Made by a program: the position numbers and the translations under genes | Shown here: positions 12,801-23,900 of the stretch, piece by piece | Layout: each line of letters opens with the position of its first letter | Numbering within the stretch: position 1 is the first letter of the stretch | Source: Trichoplax adhaerens | Lineage: Eukaryota > Placozoa > Uniplacotomia > Trichoplacea > Trichoplacidae | Direction of reading: 5' to 3' | Length of the DNA: 64,000 nucleotides | Assembly: GCF_000150275.1 (NCBI RefSeq) | Contig: NW_002060978.1 | Location: 62,001 to 126,000 of the forward strand | The notes under the pieces: model-generated | Told to the model about the DNA's origin: nothing | What the model saw: the letters and a program-made list of their open reading frames with translations, nothing else | The model's database searches: none

Positions 12801-14323
12801 TAATTATTGGGTCATTGATGGTAATATATCCTTAATTGATGCACTAGAACCATCAAATTATGTTCAACCAACACCGGCGACTCCAAACAGCAATGAAATT
12901 GCCAATTCTGTGCAAGCAACATTCGAATATTCCAATAGCATACTGGTAGGATAGGATGTTCAATTTGTTTCATTGGAGGGTTCCATTTACTACTTCAAAG
13001 ATTGGATGATTCAATCTTTTATTATGGAGAATAACCTCTTTTAATCCTTGCAATTTGTCACTAATGATGCACTTTGATTTTCTAGTGGGCTAGCAATTAC
13101 CGAGATCAATTTAAAGCAGGATTAGCTATAGTGGTTACTCGCTATTGTCAAAGCCAATACCAGACGTGTTCACTTCAGAATCAAAAGTAAGTAACAAGAG
13201 GCTTGATTTCTGTTCTGGAATTTGTTTTAAAGTCGATATCATGCACTTACGGCAGTTTAATTTTCTGATATAATTAAAATAATGGTAAATCGTATAAGAA
13301 TCCGTTATGAACAACAAATATTGGCCTAATAGTTTAAATTAAGGATAACTGATTAATTTATCCATGTGCTATTTCTCCACGTGATTACTCGATCAATATC
13401 TAAGCACAGTAATAATATTTGATAGAATAGCCAGAGCATGAAGTGACTATAATTTACGATACGGATAAGTTATTGCTATTTCCTGATGGATGTAATGTTA
13501 TATCTATTTTATATAAGCATAAGGACTAACAATGATGCTAATTTATGATAGTGTGGCATTTAATCAAGGCAACGTACATATTCGTCCGGGCTATCCAATG
13601 ATTTTAGGGTAATTTACTTATTTGTTCTGTGCTCTTCAATATAATTTTACCTTGGATATAAACTCAATGATATGCCTTCTTTTATTATGATGGAATAGCA
13701 ACAATAATGTCGTCGAATTCTACGTGAAACTACCTGTTGGTGGTTCAGCAACTGTTCTACCTAGTAATGTCCTGACTAATATTGTCAGTGCTAACCAAAT
13801 GCATCTTTCTGCAGCCGTTAATGCTCTTCGCGTAACTGGTATTCAACAAGTTACTCCAACGCCAAAGCCTACTACAGGGATACCCACTTCTAGACCAACT
13901 ATTGCTTCAACAACTGGATCAGCTAGCAAACCAACTACTAAACCAACTATTAAACCAACGGTTGTTACTGCTCCTAATAGTGATAACTTGATCATTGGCC
14001 TAACATTAGGCATTGGCGGTGGCGTAGTCTTGATCCTTTTTGCATTCTTAGGGTAATTTTATTCATGTTGGTTATGAATTTAGCTTTAAACGAAACTTAA
14101 ACCTACGTTTTAGCTACAAATTCATAGATAGATTGAATAGGATAGAAAAGAAGATATGATATATAAAATAAGGCTAATTTCTCTTTTATATTTTATTTAT
14201 TGTTCTAGGTATTACTTTAAGAGGAGCCGATCACTTGCTCGTCGTGCTAATGAGAAATCTCGAGAATTAACCAGAATATATAGCGAGAAAGCAGAAGAAT
14301 TCACCAAGCTAAATGATCTATAA
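6837..14323 (+). CDS. MUC4-like NIDO-AMOP-VWD-EGF membrane glycoprotein, copy B (complete)
   Basis: Nineteen exons give 1337 residues: 6837-7098, 7502-7626, 8196-8495, 8604-8872, 9047-9453, 9584-9937, 10145-10345, 10465-10701, 10871-11392, 11483-11605, 11709-11828, 12095-12214, 12323-12445, 12560-12685, 12848-12945, 13086-13186, 13552-13608, 13699-14052, 14209-14323. Order: signal peptide (1-21) and Ser/Thr/Pro-rich segment; NIDO (about 88-318; ISPFW, VTWENI, TDG..TYTLF.Y); AMOP (319-454; Cys-rich, ending FYRQYPSGNC); VWD (455-640; [18 protein letters not shown], then GLLGLWDG); a Cys-containing linker; Ig/cadherin-like plus EGF (719-892); five EGF modules; juxtamembrane module; a KPT-rich stalk; transmembrane helix at about 1277-1299; 38-residue tail ending KLNDL. 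NIDO-AMOP-VWD-EGF-TM is the MUC4 order. Many N-x-S/T sites suggest heavy glycosylation. A role in adhesion or surface protection is inferred. Confidence 0.88.
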
Positions 14324-14532
14324 ATTGTCAGAACATATTCATATCGCAATATTCGATAATGCATGATGGATGGTCATGATAATGATGCCATGAATGGATA
14401 AACATGACATGAGCACTTATTTAATTCTAATAAACAAGTCATTTTCATATTTTGATAGCTAATATACTTAGCTAAATATGTTCAGCATGAACATTATTTT
14501 ATAAATGAAATCAATTGTTTTCAAATTATCAT

Positions 14533-14652
14533 TTACTGGTCAATCCAATTTCCTACAGCAGATTCTTGCTCAAAGTTATTGATAACAACTTTGTTTATGA
14601 TGCAGTCTACGGCTTGAAAATTGGATACAAGTACTGTGTTGGTATGTTGTAG
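14533..14652. other. conserved post-gene element, copy 2 (after gene B)
   Basis: Second copy of the element, 210 bp past the gene B stop codon. Plus-strand reading: tandem CAGCAG acceptor at 14556-14561, open frame 14562-14652, the same 91-nt length as in copy 1. Minus-strand reading: acceptor CAG just above 14633, open frame down to TAA at 14533-14535, 101 nt, again identical in length to copy 1. The middle forms a short hairpin (AAAGTT...AACTTT) that is shared with copy 3 and lost in copy 1. Confidence 0.6.
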
Positions 14653-14653
14653 T

Positions 14654-14869
14654 CCACTAGGTTTTTAAGCTCATAAGGCCACTTATTTTCCTATTTAATT
14701 AATAAAGAGTTATTTAATTATTGGCTATGCAGTCATTGTTATAGCAATTTTGATATTTTTGTTACGATTTCTCAGACTAGATTTCTTGTAGCTGTAAAAC
14801 ACATATAAATGGTGTTAATAAAAACATTTAAATTAATTTTTATAAGGTCGATGATGTAGAGTTGTAGAT
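14654..14869. other. AT-rich spacer, nothing recognised
   Basis: Intergenic sequence between the conserved element and the first tandem array. I see no exon, RNA gene or clear motif here. Confidence 0.5.
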
Positions 14870-15640
14870 ATTGGCTAAGTTTTACCTTGAAGCTAACCAA
14901 GTATTAAAAAATTTGCACGATTTTGGTTAGAAAGAAATATTTAAATTAATGCTGGTAGGGTTAACAATGAAGAGTTGTTGATATTGACTAAGTTTTGCCT
15001 TAAAGTTAAACTTTAATCAAGCATTAAAATAGTACGATCTTAGTTAAAATTACAGGGTCAGCGATGAAGAGTGATAGATATTGGTTAATTTTTTGTCTTA
15101 AGGTTAATTAAGCATTAAAATTATACGATCTTGGTTCGATATTACTTTACAATGAGAATAATGATGACAGTTATGTTCTTCTAAATCTAAAGTTGATGTT
15201 GATTAGGCATCAAAATTGTATAATATTGATTGAGTATCACTCTATAAGGGCAATGATCATGATGGTTTGCCTTTTTAAACTGTAAATTGAGATTGATCTG
15301 GCCTTAAAATTACATGATCTTGGTGGAATATATCCCTCCAACGACAATGATTGAAATATTTTCCTATTAAAGTCTATCAAATTTAGGAGTATTCTGGCTT
15401 TAAAAGTGCATGGTCTTGGTTGAATGTTACTCAACTAGGGTATGATAGAGACACTATACCATTTTAAAACTATATACCGAGACTGTTGTGACTTTAGAAT
15501 TGTACGATCCTGGTTAAATACTCCTTTACAACTGGAATGATCGCACTATTTTACTTTTAAAAATGCAGTGTAAGTATAATTTGAGATTATTCTGGCTTCA
15601 AAATTGTACAATTTTGGATGAATTTAATATCGCCGTAAAA
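14870..15640. repeat. tandem array, about eight degenerate units of about 95 bp
   Basis: Units are recognised by a block close to GCATTAAAATTGTACGATC followed by TTGGTT, at about 14915, 15033, 15124, 15217, 15312, 15408, 15502 and 15606. After the first gap, spacing is 91-104 bp. The rest of each unit is more diverged but keeps ACAATGA and a TTTTAAA run. Non-coding, between genes B and C. Confidence 0.75.
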
Positions 15641-15879
15641 GAGGAATAATCCGAACGTTTTTTTCTCAATATACGGCATAAATTAAGATCAATTTATTTC
15701 ACTAATAACTAATGACCATCGATGAAATCTTATCATATATAGCATTCATCTTAACCTATTCTTAAACTAATTTTTAACTTTGATTAGCTTCATTTATGAT
15801 GGTGATTCACTCTTCAATAATATGCATAATCATATCAAGGTGATTAAAAACGATTGAAATAACTTGATCATTTTTGTAC

Positions 15880-17190
15880 TCTTTACAGTATTAGTAATTT
15901 CAGTTTGACTGTAAAATCACTTATCAATTTACTGGCTTGTAATCAATCATAATCAAGTGGATGGTAATGTGATACAAAAACTTGATCGCGAGCCCTTTTA
16001 TACTAATAAGGATCTTTGTATATGACCGTATATCATTTATGAACTTATTAGATTACTATATGTCGAGGTCAGCTGGACACACTAATAATTTAAATATGGC
16101 CATATACATGTAGCTTTTATAAACTTATTGGTCCTTATTCATCATGATCAGCTAGATGGCAATGGATTTTAAAACTCATTTCTTAATTCTTTTACTGCAC
16201 TAATAATTTTGATATGATCCTGTAGGTTTTTTTAAGTCATTTTCTATTACCATTGGTGAATGGTAATGAATTGTAATCGTTTGATCAAATCCTAACTATT
16301 TTACAGTATCGGTACTCTTACTTTCAATATGCTCATATAGTTTTCCTGAACTTATTGGACTATTATCCATTTATGGTGAGGTGAAGTGGATGGTAATTAT
16401 AATGGATTGTGATAACTTGATTATTTTTTGACTCTCTTACAGTACCAATAATTTGGGTATGGCTGATAGAGGACTCGTTGACTTATTGGTCCATTATCTA
16501 TCGTCAGATGGATGGAAATGAATTGTAATCACTCGACTCTATTACAGTACTCATATTTTCAAGATGGTCTTACAGCTTTCATAAACTTATTGGATTACTA
16601 TCCGTCGCGATGAGATGAGTGGTAATCGATTGTATTATCTCGACTATTTCTTGACACTTTACAGTACTAATAATTTGAATATGGCCATAAAACCATTCAT
16701 AAACTTGTTAGACCATTATTTATCATCAGGTGGATAGTAATGAATTTCAATCCCTTTAATTACATCTCGACTCTTTTACAGTACTCATATTTTAAAGATG
16801 GTCTCACAGCATTTATAAACTTATTGGATCATTATCCATTATAATGAACTACCGTAGATGGTAATACATTGTAATAACTTGATCATATTAAAAATTTTTT
16901 TGCAGTATTAATAATTCAAATATGACCATATAGCTTTCATTAACTTATTGGACCATTATCCATCAGATAGATGGTAATCAGTTGTATTCACTCGATCATA
17001 TCTTGGCTCTTTTACGGTACTCATATTTTTAAGATGGTCGTACAGCTGTCATAAACATATTAGATTATTGTCAGTTATGATCAAGTGGATGGTAGTGGAT
17101 TGATCATTTCTTGAATCTTTCATAGTACTAATAATTTGAGTATAGCTATTGCAACATTTATTAACTTATTAGACCATTATCTAACATAAT
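15880..17190. repeat. tandem array, about eleven degenerate units of about 115 bp
   Basis: A second array next to the first but unrelated in sequence. The key block TTCATAAACTTATTGGA followed by CCATTATCCAT, GTGGATGGTAAT and CTTTTACAGTACTAATAATTT recurs near 16042, 16122, 16349, 16479, 16583, 16702, 16817, 16942, 17054 and 17162, with a weaker copy near 16235. Most steps are 104-130 bp. Alternate units share ACTCATATTTTNAAGATGGT or ACTAATAATTTNAATATGGC, which hints at a two-unit higher-order repeat. Confidence 0.78.
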
Positions 17191-17980
17191 CCAGGGACGC
17201 CGCTATAACAATACGATCATGATAATCATTAATAGATATTCAAGCGAGGATTATGCATTTGCTTCGGTAGTGTAAATTTGATATCATTAGGCAAACCTAT
17301 AATAAGTGAACCGGAAAGATAATGAAAAAATTGATATTACTAGTAAGATTAATTAACTAATCTTTTATGCAAGCAAATACGCCTATAAACATGTCGGTAA
17401 AGATATGAAACTGATGTCTTACGAAAAATATTAGTTCTTATACCTGCGCGTGGTCTCGGTCTAATTTAGAACTGTCAAGGCTACTGGAGAAATAGTCTTA
17501 AGAGTAGCCTCTAATGACCTATAAGCAAGCTTGTTGGGGATGAAAAAGAGACTTATTATTTTTTGAATAATATACCTTGCATGCGGGATATCTATTGTTA
17601 CATTATTTTGTTTGTCATGGCTATTCTATTCTTGAAATTATCAGCAACATTCCATCGTGTGGCCAACCACCTTTGCCTTTTATTTCGGGTCATCAAGCCA
17701 CAGCGTGAAAGTTTGGGCTGGGTTAGCATTGGTAATTAACAAATATAGCCCATGATGTACACTGAAACGCCCGTCAATTGGATAGTTAAGTAATATTAGG
17801 TCATCAAAATAGCACGATGGTTGCAGTAGTGTTGGACATTGGCTGCAACTAAAGGTGTCGTCCACGCCAAGAAAAAATTTCATCTAGTTTGCACTATTTT
17901 CGTGTTAAAAGCGTTGGACATTACTCAAATCGATTATTATCCCTTGATATTCTCCATCTATTCTACTATTTCGCCTCAAG
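17191..17980 (+). promoter_or_regulatory. upstream region of gene C
   Basis: Sequence between the repeat array and the start codon of gene C. The part from about 17650 to 17870 is less AT-rich than its surroundings, as is the patch upstream of gene B, and is the likeliest promoter area. The two upstream patches do not visibly align with each other. No TATA element was recognised. Confidence 0.3.
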
Positions 17981-20900
17981 ATGATTCGTTTACCTATTCT
18001 AACGCTCTTTCTAAGCTGTTTTATCTCGGCATTAAGAGCAGAAGGGATTTCTATGATACCTCACAGTGACGAAGTTATCATTCACACTACAATTCGAGAG
18101 ACTGTGTTTTCTGATCTTCCAATGTCGACTTACGATACTGATACTATTACGATGATGACTTCATCAATATTGAAGCCGACAACTGGGCCTGCAGCTACTC
18201 GACAGCCTACGCCAACTCCTACACGCCCTCTTCCATTCGGTAATAGATCAGTAATACCAATTAATTTTGTGTTTGGGAAAAATGATAATTTTCGATATGT
18301 TTGTGATAGTAAAATGAATTAAGTTTAAAACAGGTCAATGATGAAATAACAGCGAACAGTTATTCTCTATCTTCATTATTATGTTAACGATGAATCAGTT
18401 TGTGTTACTCAACTTAAACTTGAAAAGAAAATTCGTAACGACTTGATTATTCTGCTCACCATAATATAAAATGAGCTACGGAAGTTATTACCGTTTTCGC
18501 GAACTAAATATTTTGAGTATTAATCCTTTTGGAGCTACTACCCACATAAGTCTTGATACCAAATGGAATCAAATACATATCGTTTCCATTAACTTCTAAA
18601 AAGACTCTTATACTAGTCATCTAGCCTAGTCTTTGATAACATCTATTAATTTAGTTCTGATCGCAGCAATTAAATCTAACATTTTAGTAATGACTTCGTC
18701 GCTTACGCTTTATTTCAAGACCTGATGCAATATTTTGAAAGTCTCTGCACTGCATATTTCTGATGTAGTAACTATAGGCTTCTTCATCATAATAAAATAG
18801 TTTCATGCCCTTTTCTCTTACAGTAATTGCTAATCTAGTTCGTGACGTTAAAATCATAGCTTTCAAAGTCGTTTTAATTATACATCTATCAATTTAATTA
18901 AGTATTTTGTGCTGTCAAGTAGAGCCTTTAGGATTTTAGTGCAGAATTTCTTATAACGGCTTAAATATGTATAGTGCCTCCTTAAAAATACAATTTCAGC
19001 ATGCTTTGCATGACGAAACAGGTCTGCTAGAAAAAATAGATCTCAGCGTCTTTTATTCCAACACATTTGAAGGAGGTGTTGGTATAGTGTTTGAGTATAA
19101 GCATCTTCTAATATACTCATCGCCTAGCTTAAGATAGAAATTTTCACTGTCTATGCTCAAAGTGTAGGTGCAAAATCTTTCTTGTTATCACTTGTATGAT
19201 ATTACCACTGGTTGTAAATATTTTTTCCTTATTATTAAACTGCAAAAGTCTATCTATTTGAGAGCATTATTTTGCTATATGTACAGTAAACTATACTAGT
19301 TGCTGATAAGATTCCTTTCCAATTAAAGTATCTTTTCTATAATTAACTATGAATGCCTTTATCTTACGGCCATGGCCACTTATACAATACTATACAGTAT
19401 AGGAATGATTTTGGTCATTTCTTAAATCTATCTCATTCATTAATAATTATAATAATTAACTAGTATATACCATCTTATTATTAGACAGTGGAGCTTTACG
19501 ACCATTCTCCCGAAGTAAATCTGTATCACCAGAAATTTTATGTCCGTCAGTCGATGTGCCTGCAACAATCGGATTACCAATTTATGGCAAATTATACTAC
19601 AAGGCGTTTGTAAGTTAATATTTCAATCAACCAGTGCCGTAACATAATCTTTTTATTTAATCAACAAGGGTTGATAAATGCTATTCTAAAGTCTATCACA
19701 CGTGGTAAATGATAAATCATCTTTTACGCGCACAATGAGTTCAGTTTAACTTGCTTATAAGTTGAGTTATTGCAAAGTACTTCATCGATCTGCTTATAAA
19801 GTTATTTGTGGCTAGTATTTTATTCAGTAATTTATGTTTCAATAAATAATAGTACCATTGAATGGGCTACTGATAGTCTCTCAAATTGGTCTTGATTGCC
19901 TTCTTCAACAATTGATCCAAAATTTGAATAATTTCTATTCTATTAATTTTGAGATTAAATTATTTTGTGAATATCGCAATTTATCTTTTACTGCTAATGA
20001 TGTCACAGCGCTTAATGAAGCTGGGGATGAGCGAGCATTTAATTAGAGTAAAATCATGAATATTATAACCATCTCGACATATTGTTTACAAAATTCGCCT
20101 ATAACTATATTCTACGGTACTTCAGTTAATATAATAAAAAGTGAAATGATCAATACTAGGTTTATTTTGATATTATGTCTCTGATCAGTTCGCTTATGGC
20201 TATTTATTGCGATGGTTCTTATTCAAAAATAGCTATTCTCAGAATACCAATCAGATTTGGATGCTTTCGATAGTAGCTGCTAATCGATTCATCGATTGCA
20301 CTCCTATCCCATCGCCAGTATAAAAATAAGCACAGCAATTTCTTGAAGTATTGTTAAGACGTTTACTATTTGCTTTTAATTTTTTTCCAGCACCATCTTA
20401 TTATGAGTTAATGTTGAGAAATTAGTGCATAGCTGCCGTCTTAATATTCTTTCATAACTAATGAGAAAATTCAGTCTAATTATTCGCCTAGATACAAATT
20501 ACGTAATTAAAAAGAATTAATTTAGCGATTTATCCATGAAATCTTGGTTAAACAATGAACAATTTTATTTAGATTTGTAGTAATGGCATGGTGACTTTCA
20601 ATCGATATATCCCTGTTAAATATCCTATACCCTTTGGTAGTGCAACAAGCATTTCTGGATTGGCTGCTATATCGCCATTTTGGTGTTTGGCCGCAACTAA
20701 ACAACCTGCTGGTTCCGGTACCTATTACGAAACTATGTCACCCAGTGAATTAGCTACTTACAGTAATGAAACGCGAGTGGCATTTTCTAGGAACAATTTT
20801 AGTGCGAAGTGGGGTTTGCAAGTAACCTGGGAGAATATAGTGCCAAATTCTAACACCGCAAATGTTTCTTCTCCGGTATGTGTCTCCCCAAATTTCAAAC

Positions 20901-23900
20901 TTGCTCATTGACAAAAATTGTAGATTAGTAAATGATTTCCCTCTGGACTAAATTCTATTTAATTTATGCCAAAATACCTTTCAAGTTTAGACAGTTGCTG
21001 CTAAAGATTATTTTCATGATTCATTTCTATTTGTTTTCTAGAAAAACACATTTCAAGTCCAAATAGTTACAGATGGGATTTCCACTTATACCTTTTTCCG
21101 CTATCCTAGAGATGGCATCGAGTGGATCTTGCCGAGTGAAAATTCCCATTTAAGCAATTCTAATATTGGTTTACCAGTAGCTGGATGGTCTAATGGCAAT
21201 GAAATGCAGCCTATTTATCATAATATCATTATGTCAGGGACAAGTGGACTGTTGCAGTCAGTCACCGGAAATAAATCCAACTCAGGTCAACGTGGCTACT
21301 GGAGATTTGCGTAAGAACTTGCTTATGATTCGTCTTCTATAACTAGCATCGATGTTCCTTTTCTTATTGAATTTCTAGCTATACCATGTTTGTAACTATT
21401 AATGTTCTAAACTGACCTCCATATAATGTGGCATAATTTTCTTGCACTTGTGTATCACACATTAATTATTATTTATGTTTTAGTATTAACGTATGTCCTG
21501 AATCTTTCAATCAGATTATGATCAGAATCCATATCTTATAATTATAATAGGCGATTAGTCTACATAGAAATCGTCTTATCATTTCCTTTTAATGATGCAA
21601 AATATATTATGATCGATATTCCAACATTATAATACGCTTATGATGTAGTTTATCATAAATTAGTAGAAATAAATTACAACCAGAACCCGTTTACTCTTAC
21701 GTTCACTTTCTTGAGACAACATATATAATTATTGTCCATGATTGAACTTTACATTAAGCTAATAAGATTGACGTCTTTCATGACTCTTTTCTGATTAGAT
21801 TGACAAATAGCACTAAAAGATTGAGCGAAGGATCTTGTCGAGCTTTCCTAACTCAACCACGTCCAACCAGCAGATCCATTTTATGCCCATGTTCATACGG
21901 ACAAGCATTATTCGATAGACGTTTTATTTTCAATGATTTTTTTGCTGGACAAATATGTTTACGTTCAAGATTTATACGCAATGGCATTGTTCGGCGTTGC
22001 TGCTACAGACTAGCAAACCCTGGCTTTGGAGCTTATCAACGAGGTCCTCGTAACTTTAATGCTGGATATTTGGCTCGATGGAATGGAGAAAGGCTAGATC
22101 AATCAGGTCATAGTTTCTGTTGTAACAAGCAAACTCCAATCTCTCTATGTGTTGAATTTTTCAAATCCTATCCAAGTGGGGCTTGTCGACATGCACCTCG
22201 TCTAGGTAAGTTCAGTTCTTGAATGAATTTTTCGATATCTGCATAATATGGCATCTAATTCTATTCTAATTACTGGCAATCCTCATAAACATCAGATACC
22301 ATGTCTTTTCCTTTAATATCACCTTTAACTGATCTTTATCCTAGCTTGGACTTGGGGTGATCCTCATTTTACTACTATGGACTTTCAAAACTATACTTTT
22401 AATGGGATTGGTGATTTTATCTTGCTTCGTAATAGCACAACCAGTTTAGTTCCGTTCGAATATCAATGTCGATGCGATGAAATTTCTCCTGGAGCCGGTG
22501 CAACAGTACTTAAATCTGTAGGTGGTTATGAAGGTAACAGCGGAATAGTTGAATTTAAAGCCAATAACTTTACTGGTGAGATCGAGCTTTACTATAATCG
22601 TGCTAAGCAGATGGTAGGAAATGTATCATCCGTACCTTTCGGTAATAATTCGGTTTTAATTACCATGAATGGAACCTCTGCAAGTGTTCAATTCGAATCA
22701 GGTAAAGACTAAAAATTTAAATTTACCAGTCATGATCTTAATAGAGAAAATTTTATGAAAATAAAGTATTGAGATCAGCAAGTTTTTTCATATTTAGGAC
22801 TTGCATGAATACGATAGTTGGATTTCACTATGTAGCATTGTTATACTGTTAGGTAGAACATGAACTGTTAAAGAAAATTGTGATAGAAGGCAGTTTCTAA
22901 TGCAATCTACATCAATTGACTTTCTTCCGTCTTTGTTTTACGTGATTCTAAATTTATCTGGCTACTTTATGTCGCATATTTAGAAATCTATTTAATTGTA
23001 ATACTAGATTACTCAGAGTAGAAGCTGAAATGTAGCTAATAATCCATTTTCCGTTGTTATATTTAAGAGCAAATTGATTGAACTAGTTAAGCATCCAAGT
23101 TAGATCTGACTTATTACATCTAGACCTCAGAAAGGTTCGGTTCGGTTCAACCCGTTATGATCTATATATAAACTCGTATACATATACAGTGTATGGCTAT
23201 ATGTCCAATTAGTTCCATCTTGGCCATACTACATTAATTACATACTGTATATGTAGATTTGAATAATACTATTCTGTACACTTGTTTTGCAGCTATAAGT
23301 TATCTCTGTTTTAGTCATAGAATGGAAAAAAATATAAGCTTTTATAATTAGCTAGGGTTCAGATATGTTAAATATCTGGGTAGTATGAATTCCATAGCAA
23401 TAATATAAAATACCTGAGACAGTTATTGAGAATTGTGCAGTGATCTATTTTGCGCCATTTTTATAAACCATTACAGGAAAAACATCAATGAATAAAGGAA
23501 TTGCCGTGTATTGCATAATTTTAGTCGATATTTAATCCCATACAGATCTTCAATTTTGCTGTAGACAACAAAATCTCGATCAAAATTTGTACTGTATCTT
23601 GTCGTAGTATAAGAAAATATCTGAACTGTTTTATGCTGCATAAATTTAATCGATTCAAAAGCTTAACTAGTAGACAAAACTTAAAGAATAAAATAGAGCA
23701 TTTAAGATTATATAATTTCCATCAATATTAGTACTTTAATGGGATTCTTAAGTGAAGACTTTAATAATAATTCAATTAATATTTAAACATCATTTCCTAC
23801 TTAGGGTCTATATTGGGTGTTATGAAACGGTCAGATGGTATTCTTGATATAACTCTAGCCCTATCTCGAAACTACTATCACAATACTGAAGGATTATTAG

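Noticed and set aside
14590-14640. C/D-box snoRNA reading of the conserved element (ATGATG as C box)
   Set aside because: A D box CTGA is present only in copy 3 and the terminal stem is missing, so the call is not supported across copies.
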